Part shown: in pieces, positions 35,262 to 47,000 of the stretch
How the letters are laid out: each line of letters opens with the position of its first letter
How positions within the stretch are numbered: the first letter of the stretch is position 1
Assembly (NCBI RefSeq): GCF_024323335.1
Contig: NC_066581.1
Span: 433,150,136-433,214,135, forward strand
Source: Lathyrus oleraceus
Taxonomy: Eukaryota; Streptophyta; Magnoliopsida; Fabales; Fabaceae
Reading direction: 5' to 3'
DNA length: 64,000 bases
Position numbers and translations under genes: made by a program
The notes under the pieces: model-generated
What the model saw: the letters and a program-made list of their open reading frames with translations, nothing else
The model's database searches: none
Told to the model about the DNA's origin: nothing

Positions 35262-37223
35262 TCAAATGTTAGCAGTAGCATCTGATTCATTCCTTGTTGG
35301 CTCAATGTTTGACTCAATGTCTTCCATATTTTCTAAAGAATCAATCTGTGGAGATGATGTTCCAACATCTTTATTGACATCAGTCCCTTTTACAATAATT
35401 GAATCATCAACCACAACATTAATGGATTCCATCACGCCCATGGTTTTGGAGTTAAATAACCTGTAAGCTCTACTGTTTGTAGAGTAACCAAGAGATATCG
35501 CTTTGAGATTCATATGTCCAAGATTCTGGTGCCACAACTTGACTTCATCTTCCTTGGACATTAGGCATATGGAAGAGCAAGTAGTTTCATGTGGAACAAC
35601 CTTGGGTTTCCACTCCTTTCTAGTTTTAATCACTACATGATTAGCCCTAAGATATGTTGGATGTTTTGGATAACCATACAGTTTGCAGCAGAAAGGTTTT
35701 ATATGTCCATCTTTACCATAGTAATGATATTTCCAATGCAAAAACTTGACTTTAGTTTGAGTTTCATGATGTCTGGTAGGATGTTATATCATTTAGTCGG
35801 ACATCATGGGCTCATTCTTCGTTTCTGGAGGAATAAATTTTGTCACGAGGGTTTTTCCTAGTTTATTTTTATATTGGTAATTAAAACCTATACCTTTTAA
35901 GTTTCCAGCCCCTTTTTACAACTTGAAGAATTTCATCTAGCATATCAGACCCACTGTTCAACATTCTTATGGATTTAGTCATGTTTTCAAGTTTAGAAGA
36001 CAATATAGTTACCTCATTTTCAAGATCAGTGACAGTAGATAAAAGTTTCTCTTTTTCAGCATGTAGTTGAGCTATAACTCTCTTTTACTCTTCCCCTGTC
36101 TTACACACCTCTTCACTTTTGACACAAATCTCTTTGTAGGAAACGGCCAAGAGACATACTCATCATAAGAATCTTCATCAAATTCATATATACCAGTGAA
36201 AGTTGTAACATGCTTAGCATTTCCATCATCAGTTTCACCTTCAAAATCATCATACAAGCCCTTCTTTTATTTCTTGATATATGTGGGACATTCTGATCTA
36301 AAGTGACCAAAACTCTCACATTCATGACATTGAATACCTTTTCCTTTATTAGGCTTTTATTTTGTTCTTGCTTTTCTCTGAGAATCATTGTTCTTAATGA
36401 TGTCGAATGACATGTTCTTGACATTGGGTCTTGACTTCTATCTATTTTATTCAACACCTTATCAAATTACATCCCAAGAAGTACAATGGCATTATAAATT
36501 CCTTCATCAGTCTCCAAGTCACATTGATCCTCTTCATTCTCAGTATTGGAGATAAAAGTTATGCTTTTGTTCTTCTTTTCAGATCTATCATCGATAGCCC
36601 ATTAAAAAGTTTGAAGTGACCCAATAAGCTCACCCACTCTCATGTTACAAATGTCTTGGGCTTCTTCAATAGTTGTGACCTTCATGTCAAATTTCTTAGG
36701 TATGGACCTGAGACTTTTTCTAACCATCTTTTCTTCTAACATCTTCTCTCCCAAGGCACTAGATGAATTTCCTATTTCAAGAACATTCATGTGGAAATCA
36801 TGAATACTCCCATTATCTTTCATCTTTACATTCTCAAATCTGGTAGTGAGAAGCTGAAGTCTAGACATCTTCACTTTAGATGTGTCTTCATGGATAGTTC
36901 TGAGGTTTCCCATGCATCTTTGGCCATAGTACATGTGTTTCTTAACCTGAATATGTTTTTATCAACTCCATTGAATAGACCATTCAAAGCTTTGGAGTTT
37001 CCAAGATTCAGTTCATCTTCTTGCTTAGACCAGTCCTCTTCAGGCTTCAAGGTAGTAGTAGTCTTCCCATCTATGTCCTTCACAACAGGATGTCCCCAAC
37101 CCTTGATGTCATATTTCCAAGTCTTGTTATCCATAGATTTAGGAATTCCACCATATGCGCCTTCCAATAGCCATAGTTGGTGCCATCTAAGATGGTTGGT
37201 CTGTTAACAAATCATCATTTCAT
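35262..37223 (-). pseudogene. B-family copy 2: gag with pol-derived tail, no integrase core, RT or RNase H
   Basis: ATG region at 37223. The gag resembles Copia A gag but is broken by stops and frame changes: KGWGHPVVKDIDGK, LGNSKALNGLFNGVDKNIFRL, SKVKMSRLQLLTTRFENV, AQDICNMRVGELIGSLQTF. A zinc knuckle lies near 36280-36330 and DEILQ/MTKSIRMLNNG-type sequence near 35940-35990. The open part 35741-35262 has a second knuckle-like segment, VKLWHQNLGHMNLKA, joined directly to SLGYSTNSRAYRLFNSK. It ends at 35262. The same junction and the same end as copy 1 show that the deletion predates the duplication or belongs to the family. Confidence 0.85.
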
Positions 37224-37274
37224 GGTACCAGAAAGTATCTCCCTGAAGCTCACCCGAAACAAAATAGGGGTCTT

Positions 37275-37286
37275 GCTCTGATGCCA
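37275..37286 (-). other. B-family primer-binding site
   Basis: On the minus strand TGGCATCAGAGC, identical to that of Copia A, two bases from the LTR. Confidence 0.85.
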
Positions 37287-37288
37287 AT

Positions 37289-38471
37289 TGAAATTCTGGT
37301 ACACAGATATCAAATGTCGTATGTGATGTCACGACACTAATATCGGGACTTCACACAATAATAATAGTGTAAAAAGTAGGAAGTAAATAATACAAGTCGA
37401 TTGTTAACCCAGCTCAGTGCAACGTCACCTACATCTGGGGGCATCCAATCCAGGAAGGAAATTCACTATAATAGTATTAGTTTGAAATTCTAAATAACCT
37501 ATGGTTTTACAAACTTCTCACCTAATCACTACCCTTGGAATTTCTATCTAAGACTCTCCTAGATATGAGACCCCTCTCACTTCCCTTTAATCACACACCA
37601 GTGATAACAACTGAAAACAATCAAAGAACAGAAGACACACTTTCAATGATACAAAATACACTCTTTCTTAAAAGCTCATGAGTGATTCACAATTATAACT
37701 CAATAAACTCAGTCCAATTCAAGTATCAAGGAGATACTATAATGGCTCACAAATAATAAAAATAACTAAAACCCTAATTTTCCAATGCTTAAGTGTAGCT
37801 CTCTCTTCTGTCAATTAGGTTTAGTAACGTCATCTTTAAATAGCCTTTCATAAGCATAGGCTTAGACATAAAAATCAGCAGACTCGAAACAAATCAAATC
37901 AAATATGATGTCTCCTTAAATGTCTTGACATTTGTTCTCCATAATATTTGATCAAATCAAATCTGATGTCTCCTTAAATGTTTTAAGATTCAATCTGGAT
38001 AATCAAATTTGATGTCTCCTTAAATGTTTTGACACCCATTCTGCACAATCTTCTGCATAATCAAATCAAATATTTCCTTAAATGTTTCGACATCCAGTAT
38101 GCACAATCTTCTGCAGAATCAAATCAAATGTTTCCTTAACTGTTTCAACATCCAGTCTGCACAATCTTCTGCATAATCAAATCAAACCTGGTCTAATGTT
38201 TCCTTAAAATGTCTCAACATCCCTTTTTATGAAACAAGTGCACAGCTGGAAACGAAACAAGAGTTCCTAAAAAAACCTTCTTGGATAGTCAGATATGATA
38301 GCTGAATATTCAGAGAATCTTCAGATATCTCATAATAAAATAAGTCTTCCAAGAACTAAAATAAAACTTGCAAAGATGTTTGATCAACATGTCACAACAT
38401 CTTGCTCAACATCTTGGTGTGATACATGTTTTAACAAAATTGTTTCCAATCATAAAAGCACGGACCTAACA
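37289..38471 (-). repeat. Right B LTR (1,183 bp), complete
   Basis: TGAAATTCTGGTACACAGAT to CGGACCTAACA. The only uninterrupted LTR of the composite. Followed by TSD GAAAT at 38472-38476. Repeat array with AATGTTTTGACAT/TCCTTAAATG units at about 37900-38220. Confidence 0.9.
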
Positions 38472-38476
38472 GAAAT

Positions 38477-39715
38477 ATCTGAATTTCTTGAAATATGTTA
38501 AAAGTACAAGTCTAGACCATGTGAAGGAGAAAATCGTTTGGGCTTGGACCGATCAGGTTAGACACTTTGGAAATACAACAACTAGCAGAATTGAATCTTC
38601 TCATACAACATTGAAGAATTGGTTGGGAAATAGTAAAGGTGATTTATGTAGAGATTAGAACTTTATGAACTAAATGATCTAAAATCAGCATAAAGAGATA
38701 TAAATATCATTTTGTCGCAACATTACAGTATTAGAACACTGATTTAGAGACAGTGATCTCTATCCACAGTTGGTGGGAAATATATCTCGAGGGATATTGG
38801 ATTTTACTTATTACGAAGCTAAACGAGTGGAAAAACTAGGTTCAGATAACTCAAAGTGTTATTGTGCACATATGAAGACGTACATTCTTCCACGTGCTTG
38901 TTTAATTTCAAAGAAGATGAAACTTGACATACCGATACAAACGGATGAGAGTTACACGCGCTGAAAAAGGTTTTGGTTTGATGATGATGGTGTGATGAAG
39001 GATGGTAAACAGAATATATCTATCATGACTGAATGGGAAGTGATTCAAGATAGAATTTTAAAATATGTTGATAATATGAAATTGAGCATCAAAGAGAAAT
39101 TAGGAAGATTGCTTATCCAGAAACCACAAATTTGAAACCACCCTCGCAACTAGTAAAAACAAAGGGCGCTCCTAAGAAAATTCAATGATACGGTCTCCGT
39201 CCTATTTCGAATATGTTGACACACTTTTTTCTGGATTCTCCGACTTCAAAATCTCAAAAGAGTGTTTTCAAAGGTGTTCGCATTAGCAAACCATATCCTT
39301 CACCGCCTTTACCAAAAATTATACACATTGAAAAGATACCAGTTTTTATGCGTAAATACATTGAAAAGATTGTATATGTTAAGGTGGCGCTAATTGTGGT
39401 CTTCACGTTGTTTCAGCTTTGCTTGGTAAAGGAGAGAAGAATCATACACTTGTTTGCCAACAACTTCTCAAATATTTAAAGGCGCATAAGGAATCATTCA
39501 CAATGATATATGGGAAAAAAATATTTTGATGCAATTCAAGAATCTCTTGTTCCTTTTGTTAGCGGTCTGGCAATGGAGAGAAAATATTTCAATGAAATTC
39601 AAGAATCTCTTATTCCTTGGGTTAATTTGGAACAACATTTTCGTATACACCATGATTTTACTAAACAAAATAGTGTAAATTCAAAAGTACATCTCTGAAA
39701 TATCCTCTAAGACAG
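38477..39715 (+). pseudogene. MULE transposase, 3' part, with SWIM-like finger and OTU-like tail
   Basis: Continues the transposase broken at 404: a WAWTDQVRHFGNTTT-like stretch, then TLKNWLGNSKGDLCRD (38600-38660), then VGNISRGILDFTYYEAKRVEKLGSDN followed by CYCAHMKTYILPRACLISK (38770-38930), which looks like the zinc-binding CxC...C of a SWIM finger. Downstream, KEKLGRLLIQKPQI-like and PPSQLVKTKGAPKK segments lead to a region with GANCGLHVVSALLGKGEKNHTLVCQQ (in shifting frames, about 39385-39470), reminiscent of the GDGNCGFRAV box of OTU-type cysteine proteases. Multiple stops and frameshifts. The end is uncertain. Confidence 0.72.
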
Positions 39716-39734
39716 TGTTGAGTTTCTAAGGTTC

Positions 39735-41350
39735 ATGTTGTTCCTTTTGGATTGGCTAAATTAGGTAAAAACAGCATACAAACAAGATGTATTTTAGGCA
39801 ACATGTGGAATAAGATGTGACAGCATGTGTTCCAACATCTAAGTTTTTTACCAAGAAGAGTTATACAACCAAAGTGCTTGACAAAACTAGCTAAGCAAAA
39901 GTTGTTTGGCTAAAGTTCTTGATAGAACTAGTTAAGAAATAGGCTTAAGTTTTGGGTTCTGACTATCTTCAGATGTCCCTCAGAAGTGTTAAGGTGTTGA
40001 CTTCTTCAAGATGCATAAGTTTGCTTTTGGGAAGAAGCATGTGATGTCTATCAAAAATCAATTAGAAAAGATTTGGATTTTTTTCAGTCAAAGAAGATTT
40101 GATTGAATGTACCCTGAAGGAATTTTTGGTCCAAGGTTTACTCTTCTAAGAAGATTTATATAAAGAAAGTTATTTTGGATGTTCTATTGTAACATGTGGA
40201 ACACGATGTTCCAACATGTATGCTGCAACATCTGGTCTATGTCAACAGACAGATGTTAAGTGCAGTTGTAGTTAATAAGGGTGTGTTGTAATATTTGGTC
40301 TATGTCAACAGACAGATGTTAGTGCAGTTGTAGTAAAGAAGGGACACGTGTGGAACATGATGTTCTAACATGTGTGCAACATCTGGTCAGGGTTCAGCAG
40401 GTCAATGTTGTTGCATTTTTGGAGCGAAAATCTGGTTAAGATTCAATCATATTTGTGGCTATATTTGTGCAATGCATTTGCGTGATTTGTTTGACAATTG
40501 TTGAAGATCAAATCAATTTAAATGGAGATTTAAATTTGAATTTGAATTAATAATAAATCATATCTTTTGTTGGAGGCCTTTATGGAGCAAATCAAATCCA
40601 AAAATATCTACTATTATTTTGGACGATATTAGATCAAAAATCCAAAGGACAAAATCCCAGAATTTCATTGCTATTTAAGGAGACTCAAACCTCACTTTTG
40701 AGTGTGCACGTTTTGAAGATACCTAGTTTTAGGGTTTATCTTTTGAGTCTTTGTTTGTGCGTCATTCTAGAGCCTCCTTTCATATCTTAAGGTGTAGAGT
40801 TTGGTCTATTAATTGAGTTGTAAACCTTGTTCCAAGATGCTAAGTCTATAAGCTTGAGGACAGAGTGTTTCTTGTATTCCACATTAATGCCATAATTGGA
40901 TTAATGTTGAATCTTTGTTGTGCACTAATGTATTTCAGTAACTTAGCATAGTTGGTTTGTCTTAGTTGAATTATCAATTCAACAATCAATATACTTGTTA
41001 TTGAGATTGATCACTAGGTGTTTAGTGGTTGAAAACAAATGAGTGGGTTCTTATATTTATGAGGATACCTAAATAGAAAATCACTAGGATTAGGGAGAGG
41101 CATAGAATTTCATAGAGTTTGAAGGTTCTTATAAGACTAATTGTTATAGTTCGAAGTAGTGAATTTCCTTTCTTGGGTAGAGTACCTCCTTAGACCTAGG
41201 TGTGATTTCACCGAATTGGGTTACCAATTTCTTGTGTTCTCTTTGTTTCTTTTATGGTTCATCATCTTATTTAAACTAGGATATTATACATTGTTATCAT
41301 ACTGATATATCTCGTTGGACCAGTTGTTCCAACATCGTGTCCAACATTTG
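39735..41350 (+). mobile_element. Probable solo Copia-type LTR (ends approximate)
   Basis: Non-coding stretch with LTR character: a TATA-like CTATTTAAGG (about 40669), tandem-like units with CAACATCTGGTCTATGTCAACAGACAGATGTT-type content (40220-40400; shortened here to its motif CAGACAGATGTTA), a pyrimidine-rich 3' part, and TGTTG/CAACA candidate ends. No partner LTR, primer site or polypurine tract was found. I could not find a convincing TSD, so the boundaries are tentative. Confidence 0.5.
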
Positions 41351-41439
41351 TCCCCTGAGGAATAGAATTCCATTCCATATTGATTTAAAACTTGTATAAA
41401 TATGGGTGCCCTCTCATATTGTTAGCAAAATCACACACA

Positions 41440-41770
41440 AAATGTCTTAATATTCATATCACGCGTTTGTCTACTTCAACGTCGAGAGGCCTCATCTTGA
41501 ATTTAGGTCTACAGAGATCACTCGTCTTGCCGGTCTGAAATATACACTAGAGAATCTGTTGTGTACCCAGAAAATCGAAGATTTTTGAAGCTCTATTTTT
41601 GTTCACACTCGATTGACAATAAAAGGAAGATACGGTTCAACAAGTTTGAGCCGAAGATGGATGAAGATTTAATTATTATGTGGAGTAGATTTCACTGTTA
41701 CGAAACAAAAGATCTAATTGAGGTGGGTGTGAAGGTTGTGTGATCGATTGAAGATATTTTGAAGATATTA
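41440..41770 (+). pseudogene. Fragment of a MULE-type N-terminal domain
   Basis: Broken frames give FVYFNVERPHLEFRSTEI, TRLAGLKYTLENLL, then in the open frame 41561-41743 IRFNKFEPKMDEDLIIMWSR followed by FHCYETKDLIE. This order resembles the N-terminal (PB1-like) region that precedes legume Mutator-type transposases. Likely a detached piece of such an element, but the assignment rests on memory of similar legume sequences. Confidence 0.45.
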
Positions 41771-44081
41771 AAACATCATTAGTCATCATTTGATGATGAA
41801 ATGTAATGTTAAATTTATATTAACAATTATCGATGTAATATTATATTTTTTTCTATGTATAACAATAATTGATGTTAATTTATGTAGTTTTTTTTTATTT
41901 TGCATTTGTTTCTGATTTATCAAACACAGTCATTTTAAAAAATACGGTTCCAATTTTATTATAAGACTTTGATTCGTTCGAAAATACATTTTCATATTTT
42001 ATAAATATTTATTTTATTTCACCAGGGTGCAATAAGCGATGCCTTTTTCTTCTGTCATATGAATTCACTATTTTTTTATAAAAATGCCTAATTTTTATTT
42101 TAGTTTTGAATAGAATTAGTAAAGATGCCCGAATTTAATTTATCATTAAAAACTACAATTTGTTCTCTCTTTTATGAGCCATGTAAAAACAACAAATTTT
42201 TTACATATTTATTATTATAATTACAATTTTATTAATATTGATAATTTTGTTTAGAGGGTCTTATAATTAGAAAGTAGGGAGGAAATAATTTCTAGAAAGA
42301 AAATGGAAATGAGTTTTGGCTTGTCAACCATCTGCTTGTCCAGTAGATCCATGGATGAATGAATATAATAGTAGTGTTTGTTTATCCTAATGATGCTGTA
42401 TACATCATTCGGTTGCTATTTTTTTTTAGTTTAATGGCATGATTTTCCTAGTAAAAAAAGAGTATAATATGGTATGATTTTCTTTTCTTACGATAAATAA
42501 TATCCAGATGCATCTAATATGACTTGGCAAGAAAAATTGAGAACCCTACCATTTTTTCGAAAAAAAAAACACTATTTTAAGATTTTTCTATTTGTCCCCC
42601 TTACTCAGTGGATTGGTTAATAGAATGGTGACTGACACTGTTTTGTTGGCTTTTTTTTTTAGTTTCTTTTTATATTTTGTAATTTGATGTGTACTGGATT
42701 TTTTAATTTTTATTAGTTTCTTTATATATATAATGGATTTTACATAAGTATTATTTTTTATGTATATTTGATTTCAACTTATTACATGAGTACTACCTCC
42801 GTTTATTATTATAAGTCGTTTTGAAAAAATATTTTGTATCACAATATAAATATAAGTCATTTTATAATATCAATGAATCGTTAATGTTATTTTTCCTTTT
42901 ATACCTTTAAATATTTATTATTCTCTCTCCTTTCGGTTATGTGAATTTGTAATACGACCAACTTATAATAAAAAACGAAGGGAGTATTTATTATATATTT
43001 TACATGAGTACTATTTATTTTCTCCTCAAATATATTTAATTTTAATTTATTATTTACTTTCAATTTGTTATTAAAAAATATTTATATTTTCAGTTTATTA
43101 TTAATAAATATTAAAATACATTTACTTTCAATATATTTTAATATTTATTTCAATAAAATCAATTTTGAAAATAAATATTATGTAATATATATATTTTGAG
43201 GTGAAAATAAATCATAAAAACCAAATAATTTAGTGGTAGGCTCCCCTTATGCATGCTCAAAGTTATGGTTTCAACACCTTTGACTACAAAATAGAGGAGT
43301 CTTAAAATGGATTTGTCTTTTTTTATAGGGCCTTTTTCGGATTCTCCATATGGCAGGGGTTGAAATATATTAAACCTTTTTTTTTTATTTTACACTTTTC
43401 TTATATTATCAAATCTGCAATATTCTTTTGTAGTTTTTTCTAGGTTATTTTCAACTTTCTATCATTTAGTTTAGAATAATGGGTATGAACCTTACATGTC
43501 ATATTTGGTGACTTCTATTATGAACTTGGTTGATAGCAATATTCTTAAGCTTGTTGACTTTCTCACAATTGTCATACTCAAAATACAGTGAACTAATTAA
43601 TTCAATAAATTGTATTGAATAAATTCAGTTGGCTCAATGAGTATCACATTAAATTGAGAAAAATATAAATCACATGAGACAATTATACTGGAATCCAGCA
43701 ATATAAGACTTGAAAGCCAGTAAAAAAATTTATAGTTCATTCGATCAAATTGTAAATAGCTTCAGCTATTCATACTGTGTTTGTCATTCAGTGAATCTTG
43801 CATTTAACATTGTAAATAGATTTCTTGTATCCAAAAATAAAATTATAAGGGGTCCGACCCAAATCAAACCCGACTAGGTTCAAAGACCAGTTGGTTTTAA
43901 TTTAACTTTGTTTTAAGTTATGTCAAGCTTTCACAGCCAAAACTAGAAATGAGATGACAAAGAGAACTTCCAAATGAGAAATAGATGGTTCATATAATCT
44001 AATTAAATGAAAATCATTGTAGGTTAAAAAAAGCTTCTGAAAGTACAATTATAACATCACAAGTTTCAGACACCTATTTTG
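41771..44081. other. AT-rich intergenic sequence
   Basis: No gene recognised. Long A/T runs, one Stowaway-like MITE (42791-42986), and the 3' flank of the PBB gene at its right end. No clear transcription terminator or polyadenylation site could be fixed. Confidence 0.6.
42791..42986. mobile_element. Stowaway-like MITE (about 196 bp)
   Basis: Left end TACTACCTCCGTTTATTATT and right end, reverse-complemented, TACTCCCTTCGTTTTTTATT form terminal inverted repeats of the CTCCCTCCGTT class, with flanking TA as the target duplication. AT-rich core, no coding capacity. Confidence 0.85.
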
Positions 44082-47000
44082 CTACTCTTCCATAGCATCC
44101 CCTTCAATTACTTCAACCTTCTCCTTCAAAGGAGTAATCTTTGTCAAGAGAACCTCTGCAATAGAAGTTAACAACATCAAAAATTTCAAAAGGTGTATTC
44201 TGTTTTAAGCAACAAGAAAAGTAGGAAACAATCAGACTTATCAATTTCTTTCTGATTTCTCAAAGTTACAGTAGAATTTTATTTTGTTCAAATTTAAATA
44301 ATGGCATGCAAATTTAAATAATGGCATGCATGTATATCATCCATGCTAAACCAGAGATATCAATCGCGGCCGCGAAAGGCGCGATTCCGTGCGGTCCAGC
44401 CGGAGCGGTCACCAGCCGCACGAGAAGAGAGTGGTGGAGCGGCGTTTGAAAACACGGCCGAGATCGCCGCAAACGCAGGTTGCGGGTCGGGGGTTGCACC
44501 CTGGGCGGAGCGGTTTATCCACTTTTGCTTTTTTTCTTTGGTTGTTTTGCAGATGCGACGGAGAAGAAAGGGAGAAGAAAGGCAGCGGCGGAGAAGGGAT
44601 GGCACAACGGGCACAATCTGCCGGGCGCCCGTTTGGCCGGTTCTTTTTTTGCGGCAGGGCAAAATTTAGACCCACACTCTCTAATGTGTCTGTCCCACCA
44701 CGTTTTTTTCGGGCGTGGACATTAACATAAATTTTTATATTTTTAAACTTAAAAAAGTATAGTACCCACATGCCCGCCCCGCTCCGCCCTCACTTTGCAG
44801 GTAGGCCAAGATTTTAGACCCACACCCTCAACTATGCTTACTCCGACATATTTTTTTGCGGGCTTATACGACGCGGGCATTGCCCGTTTGCCACCCTACA
44901 TTGCCACCCCTACATATGGTGAAGTTCAATTAGCCTCCTTGTATTGGGCTACACTCTTTCAATGTGAATGGAACCAGATGAAATACCTGGGTAGCTTCCT
45001 AAAAATGTACACAATCAGACCTTCCAATTCTTATAGATTATGAAGTACCATAAATAGACTGCTCATTCTTTTTGAACTTTCTTCTACTTAACAATAAATG
45101 GTTTCCTTGTCCCACCACAATAATTATGTGCCATTGACGTATGCCCCTCTAGGAAGAAACAAAATGGTTCTTCATATGCAAAAAAGTTCTTATAAAATAT
45201 GGTTCATAAGTGGAATTGCAGTATATTAGTATATACTAAATGAGATGTGCACAATTTGCTCGATCTTAAGTAGGATTGGACGGTCCGTGAAAGATCCTAA
45301 AACTAGGATCATAGCACGGTATTTAAGATCTTACGGAAGGGTAAAATGGTAATTTAACATACATATAGACACAAAAACATGAAAATTATAATACATGGAC
45401 AAAATAACCTATAAATCACAAAATTCAACCAATTTAATTAATAACTCATAATTATCATTCTATAATTTAAGTTCAAAAGACTTTGTTCAAAATAAGTAGC
45501 TCAAAAAACATAAGTCTAACATACAAGTCTAATCATCTAAGATATCATGTATTTTCATATTATGATAGTTATATAAAAGGCAACTTCAGCAAGTAAGATC
45601 GTAAGATCTTTAGACCTAGCACTCGATCTTGACCACAAATTGCACGAAAAAAGTTTTTTCTCAAATCGTAGCACTAAAAGGCAACTTTAGCACGTAAGAT
45701 CGTAAGATCTTGAGACCCAGTATTCGATCTTGACTACACTGATGGTGATGGTGGACTAGTTGAATTGGCAGAGTGGTTTGAGATACTATACATATTAGAA
45801 TATAAGTGGTTTGAGAGAATGAGAATGTGGGAGATGAAAATGATACAGTCAGTATAAGATGATTAATAGCAAAGAGCCGTGACTTCTTTTAAATAGGACA
45901 AATAATGAAGAAAAACAAGTACAAAGGCTGCTTAGTAACAATTACCAACAGCCAAGGTTTAAATACACAAAAATTCCCCTCAACTTAAACCTACTGCTGT
46001 TAGAATCATCCTCACTTCAGCTCTATTTCTTGCAGTTGACCTCAAAGCCAAATGGATTGAATATTCCTAATGGTGTTTTAGATGGATGAGTGTATATGGA
46101 ATTAAGGAACACAACGGCTCTTACAGCAAGGATAGTGTAGAGCTTCAGGCCCCTACCAGAGAAACAATTCTCCTAACTCTTCACAATTAACCAGTATGAC
46201 TCTCACTATACTCTACAACAACAACAACCACCAAGCTTTATCTCACTAACTAGGGTCAGCTACATGGATCAACTTTCGCTATAATGTTCTATCAGGGAAA
46301 TATTTCTATTCAAATCGTTAATCTTGAGATCTTTCTTAATAACTTCTCTTATAGTCTTTCTAGATCTTCCTCTTCCTCTAATTGTTTAACTTCTCTCCAT
46401 CTGATCTACTCTTGTTGATATTTGTAAATACATAGTGTTAGAATATTTGTATATAGAATAGTCCCACATCGACTATATCATGTAATTAGTTGTAATCTCT
46501 CTATATATAATAAAGTCTCCGTAGTGCTTTTAAAACACGCGGTTTAACCTAAATGTCTCTTAGTCTCTCCTAATTCAATATGGTATCTAGAGCCTACTAA
46601 GAGACAACTTTTTGTCGTGCTTTACCCGGTTGACCCACTGTCTTCCGGTGATAATTTTTTTTTCTCAAATCGTGTCATCACTCCGGTTTGTCTCTAACTT
46701 CTCCGGTTTTGCCTCTAACTTCTCCGGTTTTCTAGGGTAAAACCACCTTGCTGCCCGATCCGGCCGGTTTTCCCAGCCGCCCCACTCGGCTCCCTCCATC
46801 GCTCACAGATCTGGTCTCCACAACCCCGATTTTGTTTCTTTAAACCATGGGAGATGTTGATTCCATCTCGTTTACTAAAGTTCCGCTTATCCCATGTGAA
46901 AAACTAACCGGATCAGCCAACTACAACGTATGGGCTCGTGCTGTCGATATGTGGTTTCATGGTCAGGGATATGAAGATCACCTAACCACAAAATTGGTTG

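Larger units (their letters stand above)
405..38471 (-). mobile_element. Composite B: tandem non-autonomous SIRE/Maximus-type Copia, host of all nested insertions
   Basis: Three LTRs of one family (about 1.17-1.19 kb) bound two internal regions in the order LTR-internal-LTR-internal-LTR, all originally minus-strand. The left LTR is 405-424 plus 20199-21370 (split by the Gypsy and inverted). The middle one is 23525-23546 plus 33458-34608 (split by Copia C). The right one is 37289-38471. Only the outer ends carry a TSD (GAAAT). Each internal region has a Met-tRNA-type primer site, a gag with a zinc knuckle and a polypurine tract, but no integrase core, reverse transcriptase or RNase H. Unequal recombination between two alleles of a single insertion would give this layout; that mechanism is inferred. 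Confidence 0.8.

Noticed and set aside
39735..41350. Full-length LTR retrotransposon
   Set aside because: No gag-pol, primer site, polypurine tract or second LTR was found; at most a solo LTR with unresolved ends.
44314..44771. Cluster of overlapping ORFs of 61-120 codons on both strands
   Set aside because: They occur in all frames of a GC-rich insert with few stop codons by composition; no domain, start context or splice structure supports any of them.
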